Below, in pieces: positions 19,652-30,527 of a DNA stretch of 64,000 bases. Numbering within the stretch: position 1 is the first letter of the stretch; every line of letters starts with the position of its first letter. The notes beneath the pieces are model-generated. The model did no database searches, was not told the DNA's origin, and worked only from the letters and a program-made list of their open reading frames with translations. The stretch is taken from assembly GCF_020131355.1 (NCBI RefSeq), contig NZ_JAHLEL010000014.1, positions 124,001 through 188,000 on the forward strand, read 5' to 3'. Position numbers and translations under genes: made by a program. The stretch comes from Pseudonocardia sp. ICBG1293. GTDB taxonomy: Bacteria > Actinomycetota > Actinomycetes > Mycobacteriales > Pseudonocardiaceae.

Positions 19652-20104
19652 GTGACCACGAACGACCCGCGCGACGTGCCACCGGAGCGCGCACCGGAGA
19701 CCACGTCGGTCTTCCGGGCGGACTTCCTCGCCGACGTCGAGCAGCCGGCCGCCGAGCCCGCCGTCTCGGGTGTCGACGGGCTGCCCGCCGGGTCGGCGCT
19801 GCTCGTCGTCCGGCGCGGTCCGAACGCCGGCTCGCGCTTCCTGCTGGACGTGCCGACCACCAGTGCCGGCCGGCACCCCGACAGCGACATCTTTCTCGAC
19901 GACGTCACCGTCTCCCGGCGGCACGCGGAGTTCCGCCGCGACGCCGGCGAGTTCGTCGTCGTCGACGTCGGCAGCCTCAACGGCACCTACGTCAACCGTG
20001 AGCCGGTGGACACCGCGGTGCTCGCCAACGGCGACGAGGTGCAGATCGGCAAGTTCCGCCTGGTGTTCCTGACCGGGCCCCGCGAGCCCGGCGTACAGGG
20101 CTGA
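19652..20104 (+). CDS. garA: FHA-domain regulator GarA (OdhI-like)
   Basis: 150 residues. The N-terminal ETTSVFRADF (Thr17-Thr18) is the exact phosphorylation motif of mycobacterial GarA and corynebacterial OdhI. It is followed by an FHA domain (SRFLLDVPTTSAGRHPDSDI, VSRRHAEFRR, VGSLNGTYVNR). Unphosphorylated GarA restrains 2-oxoglutarate dehydrogenase and glutamate metabolism; PknG/PknB-type kinases switch it off. GTG 19652 has gaggaggag upstream. The position after gcvH matches Rv1827. Confidence 0.94.
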   Translation: MTTNDPRDVPPERAPETTSVFRADFLADVEQPAAEPAVSGVDGLPAGSALLVVRRGPNAGSRFLLDVPTTSAGRHPDSDIFLDDVTVSRRHAEFRRDAGEFVVVDVGSLNGTYVNREPVDTAVLANGDEVQIGKFRLVFLTGPREPGVQG

Positions 20105-20119
20105 TCCCGGGTCCGTGCG

Positions 20120-20138
20120 ACGGCGCCGCCGGCGCCGT
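20120..20138 (+). terminator. Hairpin after garA
   Basis: Inverted repeat acggcgcc / ggcgccgt with a 3-base loop, 15 bases past the garA stop. Confidence 0.6.
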
Positions 20139-20487
20139 GCGCGGACCCCGCGGACGACCGACCCGTCGCGGTCGGGGAGTGCTCCGGCACCCCCTGGCGC
20201 GGCGGGTCGTCCGCATGTCGCGATCCGGTGGGTGTCGAGCCGACACGCCGTGGGCGACGGGCGTGTGACGATCGTCGAACGGACCCCGTCACTCCCCGTC
20301 CGGAGGCGCGCGTCGGGGCTCCCTGCCGTGTAGCGTCATCAGGTGTCGGTGGCAGTGCGGTGGCAACGGCTCGGAGTCCTCCGGGTCCGGTCGCACGGGT
20401 CAGCGCGAGCAAGGCGATCAGGGCGGCCGGGGTGGCGTGTCCACCCGGGTGGCCCGACAGGCCCGACAGGGCCGGGGAGGCGGGCTG
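20139..20487. other. Non-coding region at the place of ftsR (Rv1828)
   Basis: About 350 bases without a credible gene between garA and the nuclease gene. In M. tuberculosis the MerR regulator Rv1828 (FtsR) sits here. No frame in this stretch shows a MerR helix-turn-helix. It holds a 10-base inverted repeat (20150-20159 with 20205-20214) and a possible -10 element (tagcgt, 20331-20336), which would give the nuclease mRNA a leader of about 145 bases. Confidence 0.6.
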
Positions 20488-20964
20488 ATGAGCGAGATGC
20501 GCGTCGTGGGCGTTCGGGTCGAACTTCCGGCGAACCAGCCGATCCTGCTGCTGCGGGAGACGAACGGCGACCGATACCTCCCGATCTGGATCGGATCGGT
20601 GGAGGCGACGGCGATCGCCCTGGAGCAGCAGGGGGTCAAGCCGGCACGCCCGCTGACCCACGACCTGCTCAAGGACGTGATCGGAGCTCTCGGGCGGCGG
20701 CTCGAGCAGGTGCGGGTCACCGACCTGCAGGAGGGCACCTTCTACGCCGAGCTGATCTTCGACGGCGGCGTCACGGTGTCCGCGCGGCCGAGTGACTCGA
20801 TCGCGCTGGCGCTGCGGACCGGGGTCCCGGTGCACGCCGACGAGAGCGTGCTCGCCGAGGCGGGCCTGGTCATCCCCGACGAGCAGGAGGACGAGGTCGA
20901 GAAGTTCCGCGAGTTCCTCGACTCGGTGTCGCCGGAGGACTTCCGCGGGGCCCAGCCCGGCTGA
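20488..20964 (+). CDS. Bifunctional nuclease domain protein (Rv1829 homologue)
   Basis: 158-residue BFN/DUF151 protein. MRVVGVRVELPANQPILLLRE, LPIWIGSVEATAIAL, RPLTHDLLKDVI and RPSDSIALALR are the conserved blocks of this widespread actinobacterial family. It carries the name of a plant DNase/RNase homologue but its bacterial role is unsettled. ATG 20488 follows ggggagg at 8 bases. The conserved place between garA and the second MerR gene supports orthology with Rv1829. Confidence 0.9.
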   Translation: MSEMRVVGVRVELPANQPILLLRETNGDRYLPIWIGSVEATAIALEQQGVKPARPLTHDLLKDVIGALGRRLEQVRVTDLQEGTFYAELIFDGGVTVSARPSDSIALALRTGVPVHADESVLAEAGLVIPDEQEDEVEKFREFLDSVSPEDFRGAQPG

Positions 20965-21018
20965 CTCCGTCCGGGTGACCACCACCGTCACCCGGCGGTG
21001 CCGACCCGCCCCGTCCGA

Positions 21019-21048
21019 CGACCGTTCGCCGACGTCACCGACCGTTCG
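21019..21048. repeat. Two direct repeats 20 bp apart upstream of the MerR gene
   Basis: cgaccgttcg at 21019-21028 and again at 21039-21048, about two helical turns apart. This arrangement could bind a dimeric regulator. Role not shown. Confidence 0.45.
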
Positions 21049-21236
21049 GCGGCCGTACACCCCGAGAGCCCGGCAACCCGGGCGGGTGTCCGGTACGCCC
21101 GGGTCGGCGAGCCGCGTTGACCACCCCGGCCGCTGGGCCTACCGTCATCACGACTGATGACATCCGTGGAACTCATCCACTACCCAGAGTCACATGGTAG
21201 GGGAGGGCCACGGTCCCGACCGAGGGAGACCGCGCG

Positions 21237-21815
21237 GTGCAGACGCCACCACCCGAGGGGCCGGGCCAGGGAGAGCTGTTCCCGGACCCGCTCGTCGGTG
21301 AGGGGCTCGACGGGGTGACCGACCGCCTGGTCGGCTTCCGCGGGCCCACCGCGTGCCAGGTCGTCGGCATCACCTACCGGCAGCTGGACTACTGGGCCCG
21401 CACCGGGCTGGTCGTCCCGTCCATCCGCGGCGCCGCCGGGTCGGGCAGCCAGCGGCTGTACTCGTTCAAGGACGTCCTGGTCCTCAAGATCGTCAAGCGC
21501 CTGCTCGACGCCGGTGTCTCGCTGCAGAACATCCGGATCGCCGTCGAGCACCTGCGTCGGCGCGGCATCCGTGACCTCGCCGGGATCACCCTGTTCTCCG
21601 ACGGCACCACCGTCTACGAGTGCACCTCCCCGGAGGAGGTCGTCGACCTGCTGCAGGGCGGGCAGGGCGTGTTCGGCATCGCCGTCTCGGGTGCGATGCG
21701 CGAGATCTCCGGAGTGATCAAGGACTTCCCGGCCGAACGGGCCGACGGCGGCACCGTGGACGAGGCCCCCGAGGACGAGCTGGCCCGCCGCCGGGCCCGG
21801 CGCGCGATCTCCTGA
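21237..21815 (+). CDS. MerR family regulator (Rv1830/McdR-like)
   Basis: 192 residues. The MerR winged helix (GPTACQVVGITYRQLDYWAR, SGSQRLYSFKDVLVLKIVKR) is followed by a dimer helix (LLDAGVSLQNIRIAVEHLRR) and a C-terminal domain with VFGIAVSGAMREISG. No ligand-binding Cys cluster is seen. The position between the bifunctional nuclease and gcvP matches Rv1830, a regulator linked to cell division in mycobacteria. GTG start after gagggaga. A short inverted repeat (ctacc-N12-ggtag) lies about 50 bases upstream. Confidence 0.88.
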   Translation: MQTPPPEGPGQGELFPDPLVGEGLDGVTDRLVGFRGPTACQVVGITYRQLDYWARTGLVVPSIRGAAGSGSQRLYSFKDVLVLKIVKRLLDAGVSLQNIRIAVEHLRRRGIRDLAGITLFSDGTTVYECTSPEEVVDLLQGGQGVFGIAVSGAMREISGVIKDFPAERADGGTVDEAPEDELARRRARRAIS

Positions 21816-21839
21816 CCCGACCGGCTCCGGCGTGGCCGG

Positions 21840-22139
21840 TCAGGCCACCGACCGGAACGGGTCGTGCTCGGCCAGCAGCTTGTCCATCCGGGCCTGGTCG
21901 ACCCGGTTGACCACGGTCAGGCTCTCCTGGCGGTCGCGGACGCACTTCGCGAGGGTGAACGCCGAGGTGATCGCGTACAGCACGGCGATCGCCAGGAACG
22001 CCTTCACCCACCCGTCGACGGGCAGGTAGACGGTCCCCACCACGACGGCGGCGAGCGACACTCCGAAGGACAGCATCGCCTGCGTGTGGAACGCGGCGGT
22101 GGTCGCCGGCGTGGTGTGCGGGGCGCTGGTGTTCGACAT
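21840..22139 (-). CDS. YiaA/YiaB-type two-helix inner membrane protein
   Basis: 99 residues. Two hydrophobic segments (MLSFGVSLAAVVVGTVYLP and WVKAFLAIAVLYAITSAF) are followed by TLAKCVRDRQE, the pattern of the YiaAB domain. Function unknown. ATG 22139. Convergent with the MerR gene 25 bases away, and divergent from the glycine riboswitch promoter. Confidence 0.75.
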   Translation of the reverse strand: MSNTSAPHTTPATTAAFHTQAMLSFGVSLAAVVVGTVYLPVDGWVKAFLAIAVLYAITSAFTLAKCVRDRQESLTVVNRVDQARMDKLLAEHDPFRSVA

Positions 22140-22191
22140 GGCACGAGTGTGACGGGGCGGCGCAGACCGCGACGCCGCAGAACTACGCAGG

Positions 22192-22197
22192 TAGTCT
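22192..22197 (+). promoter_or_regulatory. -10 element of the gcvP riboswitch transcript
   Basis: tagtct about 18 bases before the riboswitch begins. A small inverted repeat (ctacgcaggtag) overlaps it. Confidence 0.45.
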
Positions 22198-22214
22198 GGC
22201 CGGGCAGTCGTCGA

Positions 22215-22427
22215 CGCCGTGCGGGAGAGCCCCGGGGAACCAGCCCGGGCGCCGAAGGAGCAAACCCCTTCCCGGAATCTCTCAGGCACACGGACCGCGC
22301 GGTCGAGGCGCCTCTGGAAAGCGACGGGCCGCCCGCAGCCGCGGGACCCGTCCGCCGACGGGGAAAGCCGGAAGCCTCCGGTGAATCTCTCAGGCGCCCG
22401 GTCTCCGGGTACGGACAGAGGGGGAGG
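22215..22427 (+). ncRNA. Tandem glycine riboswitch (two aptamers) controlling gcvP
   Basis: Aptamer 1: gggagagcc (22223), gcgccgaaggagcaa (22250-22264), aatctctcaggca, ctctggaaagcg (to ~22323). Aptamer 2: acggggaaagcc, ggtgaatctctcaggcgcc, cggacagagggggag (to ~22426). These are the hallmark glycine-aptamer blocks in the normal order and joined by a short linker. Placed 47 bases before the GcvP start, it should raise expression when glycine is high. A small gggc-gccc hairpin follows and may be the expression platform. Confidence 0.95.
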
Positions 22428-22473
22428 GGCGCAGTGCCCTGCCCCGATCCGTCCGTCGAACCCCGGAGGCGCC

Positions 22474-25365
<2,892 letters not shown>

Positions 25366-25417
25366 GGCCCACCGGCCCGCCGGGATCCTGTCCGGACAGG
25401 GCGGGGACCATGCAGGG

Positions 25418-26803
25418 GTGTCACGCCGACCGAGCGAACGTCTCCGGGTCCCCGCCCCCGTCCTCCGGACGCGGGTCGGGTCGAAGCGGGCCGCCACCGA
25501 TCAGCCGAACGTCACCGGCGACGGCGCGTCGCCGCTGACCGTCCGGTTCTGGGTGCTGCTGGTCCTGACCGGGATCGCCGCCGGGGTGTCCGGCGCGGCG
25601 CTGATGGCGCTGCTGGACCTGGTATCGGAGTGGGCGTGGGGGCCGGGCGCCGGTGCTGGGTTCCAGGCGGCGGTCGAGCGGGCCGACGCGTGGGGCCGGG
25701 TCTGGCCGCTGCTGGTGGCCGGGCTCGTCGCCGGAGTCGGCGGGTACCTGCTGCGGCGGTTCGTGCCCGGCCGCACCGACGTCGACGACGCGATCTGGAC
25801 CGGCGACGCCCGGCTCGGGGTGCGGCGCAGCTCGGGCACCGCGGTGCTGTCGGAGGTCGTCGTCGGGCTGGGTGCCTCGCTCGGCCGGGAGGCCGCACCC
25901 AAGCTGATGGGCGGGGTGTGGGGCGCGGTCCTGGCCGGCTGGGGCGCGATGTCGGTCGAGCAGCGCCGCCTGCTGGTCGCCTGTGGGGCCGGGGCCGGGC
26001 TGGCGTGCGTCTACGACGTGCCCCTGGGCGGCGCGCTGTTCACCGCCGAGGTGCTGGTCGGCACGGTACGGCTGCCGGTGGTGCTGCCCGCGCTGGCCTG
26101 CACCGCGATCGCCACCGTCGTCGCCTGGGCGTACCTGCCCGCCGGCCCGGTGTACCCGGGCCTGCCGGTCCCGGCGACGACCCCGTCGCTGCTGGTGTGG
26201 GCGGTGCCCGCCGGCGTGCTGATCGGGGCGCTGGCGACCGGCTGGGTCCGGCTCATCGGGTTCGTGTCGCACCACGGGCCGCGCCGGACGTGGTGGCGGA
26301 TCGCCGCCCCGGTCCTCGCGTTCGGGCTGCTCGGCGTGGCGGGCCTGGTGTTCCCGCAGCTCTACGGCAACGGCGCGGACCTGGCCGAGCAGGCCTTCGT
26401 CGGTGGTGGTCCGCTCCTGCTGTTCGCGGCCCTGGCGGTGCTGAAGCCACTGGTGACGGCGATGTGCCTGGGCAGCGGCGCGTCCGGCGGGCTGTTCACC
26501 CCCACGCTGTGCACCGGCGCCGTGCTCGGGGCGGCACTGGGCGGTGCCTGGTCGGTGCTGTGGCCGGGCACGCCGGTGGGGACGTTCGCGCTGGTCGGGG
26601 CGGCGGCGATGATCGGGGCCGGGATGCAGGCACCGCTGGCCGGGCTGGTGCTGGTGCTGGAGCTGACCGGTACCGGGTTCGCGATCGCCGTCCCGCTGGT
26701 CGCCGCGACGCTGGTGGCGACCGCGGTGGCCCGGTGGCTCGACGGGTACTCGATCTATTCGGCGCGCCTGGCCGCACCGCCCGCGGCCGAGCAGGCGACC
26801 TGA
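25418..26803 (+). CDS. CLC-type chloride channel/transporter
   Basis: 461-residue membrane protein with about ten helices. GLGASLGREAAPKLMGG (near residue 150) corresponds to the CLC GREGP anion motif and SGASGGLFTPTLCTGAV (near 353) to the GxFxP motif. YDVPLGGALFTAEVL is the usual third signature. No CBS domains. GTG 25418 keeps a short basic N-terminus. Channel versus H+/Cl- antiporter cannot be decided. Convergent with the PrsW gene with only six bases between stops. Confidence 0.87.
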   Translation: MSRRPSERLRVPAPVLRTRVGSKRAATDQPNVTGDGASPLTVRFWVLLVLTGIAAGVSGAALMALLDLVSEWAWGPGAGAGFQAAVERADAWGRVWPLLVAGLVAGVGGYLLRRFVPGRTDVDDAIWTGDARLGVRRSSGTAVLSEVVVGLGASLGREAAPKLMGGVWGAVLAGWGAMSVEQRRLLVACGAGAGLACVYDVPLGGALFTAEVLVGTVRLPVVLPALACTAIATVVAWAYLPAGPVYPGLPVPATTPSLLVWAVPAGVLIGALATGWVRLIGFVSHHGPRRTWWRIAAPVLAFGLLGVAGLVFPQLYGNGADLAEQAFVGGGPLLLFAALAVLKPLVTAMCLGSGASGGLFTPTLCTGAVLGAALGGAWSVLWPGTPVGTFALVGAAAMIGAGMQAPLAGLVLVLELTGTGFAIAVPLVAATLVATAVARWLDGYSIYSARLAAPPAAEQAT

Positions 26804-26809
26804 GGCGGG

Positions 26810-27565
26810 TCAGGCGGGCACGACCGCGTCCGGGGCGCGGTGCGGGAGCCGGTGCGCGAACCCGGTGAGCAGACCGAGGCTGACCACCGCCAGCACGCCG
26901 TAGGCGACGAACCCGCCGACGCTGTCCCAGGTGGTGTGCAGGGCCACCGCCACCACGAGGACCAGCAGCGCCCGCCCCGTGCGCCGGCGTGCCAGGTACC
27001 ACAGCGCCGCCGCGGTGAGCCCGGTCCAGGCCATGTGCGCGGCGGGGCTCAGCACCCCGCGCAGCAGCAGCACGTCGTCGACGGCGCCCAGGTCGCCGTT
27101 CGAGCGGACCAGCACGACGAACCCGTAGCCCATCGTCTCCAGCGCCGCGAAGCCCGCGCCGGAGGCCACTCCGACCAGCAGACCGTCCGCCGCACGGCCA
27201 CGGCGCGCGGTCACCAGCAGCACCACCAGCGGGGCGACCAGCTTGGCCGACTCCTCGATCAGGGCGACCCCGAGCATCGGCAGTGCGCCCAGCGACCGCA
27301 GGGCGTCGAACTCCAGCAGGCCCGCCGCGACGACACCCACGACCCCGCCGAGGAACGCGACGAGCGCGATCGGGCCGGCGCCGATCGAGTAGTCCAGCCG
27401 CCGTCCGAGGACGAAGGTCACGAACGCGGCCGGGGCGACCGCCGCGCCCAGCAGGATCAGCGACGGGACCAGGTTGGGGTTCTGGGTGACGAGCAGGACC
27501 CGGCGGACCGCCTCGAACAGCACCACCCCGACGAGCAGGACGACCAGCCAACCCCAGCGACGCAC
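26810..27565 (-). CDS. PrsW-family intramembrane metalloprotease
   Basis: 251-residue multi-helix membrane protein. The PrsW signatures are in order: IEESAK (EExxK), GFAALETMGYG, HMAWTG and HTTWDS. Members cleave membrane substrates such as anti-sigma factors (PrsW on RsiW in Bacillus). No anti-sigma gene is nearby, so the substrate is unknown. GTG start. Confidence 0.87.
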   Translation of the reverse strand: MRRWGWLVVLLVGVVLFEAVRRVLLVTQNPNLVPSLILLGAAVAPAAFVTFVLGRRLDYSIGAGPIALVAFLGGVVGVVAAGLLEFDALRSLGALPMLGVALIEESAKLVAPLVVLLVTARRGRAADGLLVGVASGAGFAALETMGYGFVVLVRSNGDLGAVDDVLLLRGVLSPAAHMAWTGLTAAALWYLARRRTGRALLVLVVAVALHTTWDSVGGFVAYGVLAVVSLGLLTGFAHRLPHRAPDAVVPA

Positions 27566-27610
27566 CCGCGCCCCCTTCCACGACGGACGCGGGGACGGTA
27601 GCGGCGCGGG

Positions 27611-29464
27611 TCAGGCCCGGGCGAGCCGGGACCGGCGGTGGGCCGCCATCCGTACCGGCGCGTCGGCCCAGCCGTGCCCGTCGTGGTCGCCGGTGCGCTG
27701 GACCAGGGCGAGGAACAGATGCCCGCCGAGCAGCTCGGTGCACACCTGCAGGTAGTCCCCGTGGGCGTCCCGGTCGTGCAGCACCCCGAGCTCCCGGTAG
27801 GCCGCGACCGTCGTCGCGGGCAGGTCGAGGCGGGCGGCGAGGTCGTCGTGGTAGTTCGCGGGCACCGGCAGCAGCGGTACCCCCGCCGCCCGGGCGGCGG
27901 CCGCGGTGACGAGCACGTCCTCGCAGGCCAGGGCGACGTACTGGGGGTCGGCGACGGCCGGGCTCCACCCGCCCCGGCGCAGCACCGACACGGTCAGGGC
28001 GAGCCGGACCCGGCGGTCGGGGTCGGCCAGCGCCCGGCTGCGGACGAGCCCGAACGGGGCGGCGAACTCACCGTCGCCGCCCGGGTCGAGGCCGAGTACC
28101 GCGCGGTGGAACAGCACCGCCTCGTCGAACGCGTCGTAGGGCTGGGTCAGTCCGATGTGGTCGATGCCGGTGACCCCGGCCCCGGCGGCGCGGGGCTCGT
28201 CGACGGCGACGAAGTCGTGCGGCCACGCGCCCGCGTCACCGGTGGTGGTGCGGCACAGGAACACCGAGGTGCCGTCGGGAGCGGCGATCTCGGCGAGCTC
28301 GGCCTCCCCGGGACCGGTGACCCGGGGGTCGGGGGCCGCACACAGCCGCGCGGCGCGGCGGGCGGCGGCGTCGGGGTCGGCGGACTCGACGGCGATCGCG
28401 GCGACCGCACCCGACCCGGAGCCCGCGGCGTTCACCAGCAGCCGCGCACCGCCGGACTCGAACCGTTCGACCTGCTTGGTGCGGTGTACCCCGGTCCGGC
28501 TGAATCCCAGGGCACGCAGCACGCGGCCCAGCTCCGGGCCCGCGGTGAGCTCGACGAACGCCGTCCCGCCCAGGGCCGGGGCCGGGGTGGCGACGGGATC
28601 GGTCCCGGCGCCGGCCAGGGCCGTGGCCTCGGCGAGCGCGATCAGGGAGCGACGGGCGTCGACGGCGGTGCGGACCGGGTCGGCCTGGCGGAAGACGTCG
28701 TTGAAGACCTCCAGCGACAGGGGGCCGGTGTACCCGGCGGCCAGCACGGGGGCGAGCAGACCGGGCAGGTCGAACCCGCCCTGCCCGGGGAACAGCCGGT
28801 GGTGCCGGCTCCAGGACAGGACGTCCATCGACAGCTCGCGGGCGTCGGCGAGCTGCAGGAAGAACAGCTTGTCGCCGGGGACCCCGGCGATCGGGGCGGG
28901 GTCCGAGCCGCGGGCCAGGATGTGGAAGGAGTCCAGGCACAGGCCGAGCGCGGGGTGGTCGGCGGCGCGCACCGCGTCCCAGGAGGCGTCCCAGGTGTGC
29001 ACGTGCCTGCCCCAGGCGAGTGCCTCGTAGGCGATGCGCAGCCCGCGGTCGTGCGCGCGCCCGGCGAGGGTGCGCAGCTGGTCGGCGAGCAGCCCACCGT
29101 CGGCGCCGGGGTCGACGGCGTCGGGGGACACCGAGGAGCACACCAGCACGGTGTCGGCGCCCAGGCCCGCCATCACCTCGAAGGTCGCCTCCGCGCGCCG
29201 CAGGTTCGCCGCGAACCGGTCCGGGTCGGTCGAGTCGATGTCGCGCAGCGGCTGGTACAGGTCCACCGACAGGCCCAGGTCACGGCAGCGGGCGCCGATC
29301 CCGGCCGGGGACTCGGGGTGGGCCAGCAGGTCCGGGGCGAAGATCTCGACGCCGTCGAACCCGGCGGTCGCGGCGGCGGCGAGCTTGTCCTCCAGGGTCC
29401 CGGACAGGCAGACCGTGGCCACCGACAGCCGCGCGGCCCCGGTCGCGGGGCGCTCAGGCGACAC
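27611..29464 (-). CDS. quiC: QuiC-like 3-dehydroshikimate dehydratase fused to an HPPD-like domain
   Basis: 617 residues. The N-terminal xylose-isomerase-like barrel (to ~280) has the metal ligands of 3-dehydroshikimate dehydratase: Glu in IAYEALAWG, Asp in CLDSFH, Gln in FLQLADA, Glu in LSLEVFND. This domain makes protocatechuate. The C-terminal half is a vicinal-oxygen-chelate domain like 4-hydroxyphenylpyruvate dioxygenase (VTGIDHIGLTQP), but where HPPD has FLEIIQR with a metal-binding Glu this reads FLALVQR. GTG 29464 overlaps the upstream shikimate dehydrogenase gene by 11 bases. Expected to degrade quinate/shikimate carbon. Confidence 0.85.
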   Translation of the reverse strand: MSPERPATGAARLSVATVCLSGTLEDKLAAAATAGFDGVEIFAPDLLAHPESPAGIGARCRDLGLSVDLYQPLRDIDSTDPDRFAANLRRAEATFEVMAGLGADTVLVCSSVSPDAVDPGADGGLLADQLRTLAGRAHDRGLRIAYEALAWGRHVHTWDASWDAVRAADHPALGLCLDSFHILARGSDPAPIAGVPGDKLFFLQLADARELSMDVLSWSRHHRLFPGQGGFDLPGLLAPVLAAGYTGPLSLEVFNDVFRQADPVRTAVDARRSLIALAEATALAGAGTDPVATPAPALGGTAFVELTAGPELGRVLRALGFSRTGVHRTKQVERFESGGARLLVNAAGSGSGAVAAIAVESADPDAAARRAARLCAAPDPRVTGPGEAELAEIAAPDGTSVFLCRTTTGDAGAWPHDFVAVDEPRAAGAGVTGIDHIGLTQPYDAFDEAVLFHRAVLGLDPGGDGEFAAPFGLVRSRALADPDRRVRLALTVSVLRRGGWSPAVADPQYVALACEDVLVTAAAARAAGVPLLPVPANYHDDLAARLDLPATTVAAYRELGVLHDRDAHGDYLQVCTELLGGHLFLALVQRTGDHDGHGWADAPVRMAAHRRSRLARA

Positions 29465-30386
29465 GGTCGGCCTCCTGCTCGGCGGTGACGAGCTCGGCGA
29501 GGTGCTCGAGCATCCGTGCCGGATCCGGGGTGGCACCGGTGAACAGCCGGAACGCCTCCGCGGCCTGGTGCACGGCCATCGCGCCGCCGTCGACGGTGCG
29601 GCAGCCCGCGGCACGCGCGGCGGCCAGCAGCGGGGTGTCCAGCGGCCGGTAGACGATCTCGGCGACCCACGGGCGGGTCGCGAGCAGGGCGGGGTCGAAC
29701 GGGAGCCCGGGGTGCTCGGCCATCCCGACCGGGGTGGCGTGCACGAGGCCGTCGGCGCCGGGGAGCAGCGCGGCCAGCTCCGGCAGCGGGTGCCCGGTGG
29801 CCTGCGCGCCCGGGGTGAGGTGCGGGGTCACCGACGCGGCGAGGGCGGCGGCGCGGTCACCGTCGACGTCGACGACCTGCAGGACGCCGACGCCCTCGCG
29901 GGCCATGGCGTACGCGGCCGCGGCGCCGGCGCCCCCGGCTCCCAGCAGCACGACCCGGCCGGTCGCGGCACCGGGCAGTCCGGCCCGCCAGCCGTCGCGG
30001 AACCCGGTCCAGTCGGTGTTGTGCCCGGTCAGCGACCCGTCCGCACCGATGACGACGGTGTTGACCGCGCCGATCGCGGCGGCGTCCGGGGCCAGGGCGT
30101 CGAGGTGGCCGATCACCCGCTGCTTGCAGGGGTGGGTGACGTTGAGCCCCGCGTGGCCCTGCGCGCGGGCCCGGCGGAGCAGGTCGCCGACGCCCTCCGG
30201 CGAGACCCCCAGGACGTCGAGGTCGAAGCGCTCGTAGGTCAGGTCCAGGCCGTGCGTGGCGCCCTCGCGCTCGTGCAGGGCGGGCGACAGCGACGGACCG
30301 ATCCCGGCGCCGATCAACCCCGTCCGCACCCGTGTGCCGGTTCCGGTGGCGTCGGTGTCGCGCCGGGTCTCGCTGCTGCTCCGCAC
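29454..30386 (-). CDS. aroE: Shikimate/quinate dehydrogenase (AroE family, probably catabolic)
   Basis: 310 residues. GPSLSPALH binds shikimate, GLNVTHPCKQ contains the catalytic Lys and NTDWTGFRDG the catalytic Asp. LLGAGGAGAAAAYAMAREG is the nucleotide-binding glycine loop and GGAMAVHQAAEAF the C-terminal substrate motif. GTG 30386 has gaggaggga upstream. It overlaps the QuiC-like gene and is controlled from an operator shared with a TetR gene, so a catabolic role (shikimate or quinate to 3-dehydro acid) is more likely than aromatic biosynthesis. Confidence 0.85.
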   Translation of the reverse strand: MRSSSETRRDTDATGTGTRVRTGLIGAGIGPSLSPALHEREGATHGLDLTYERFDLDVLGVSPEGVGDLLRRARAQGHAGLNVTHPCKQRVIGHLDALAPDAAAIGAVNTVVIGADGSLTGHNTDWTGFRDGWRAGLPGAATGRVVLLGAGGAGAAAAYAMAREGVGVLQVVDVDGDRAAALAASVTPHLTPGAQATGHPLPELAALLPGADGLVHATPVGMAEHPGLPFDPALLATRPWVAEIVYRPLDTPLLAAARAAGCRTVDGGAMAVHQAAEAFRLFTGATPDPARMLEHLAELVTAEQEADRVA

Positions 30387-30403
30387 GGATCCCTCCTCGG
30401 ATC

Positions 30404-30418
30404 TATGTACCGTACGGT
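30404..30418. promoter_or_regulatory. Putative TetR operator between aroE-like and tetR genes
   Basis: tatgtaccgtacggt contains the perfect palindrome accgtacggt and overlaps the leftward promoter region, 18 bases before the aroE-like start. A partial repeat (tgtaccgacgg) follows at 30424. The same box, 13 of 15 identical in reverse, lies at 31247-31261. Confidence 0.65.
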
Positions 30419-30527
30419 GAGTTGTACCGACGGCGGATGCATCGGCCAGGGGGAACGGTCGGCGATCCGTACAGTCTGGGGACGCGGTCGGGCTCCCGGC
30501 GGCGCGGAGCGGCGGAGGGGGACCGCA

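Noticed and set aside
20343..20795. GTG-started frame after a tagcgt box before the nuclease gene
   Set aside because: It runs out of frame through the nuclease gene and its translation is Arg/Gly/Pro-rich; the box more likely drives the nuclease mRNA.
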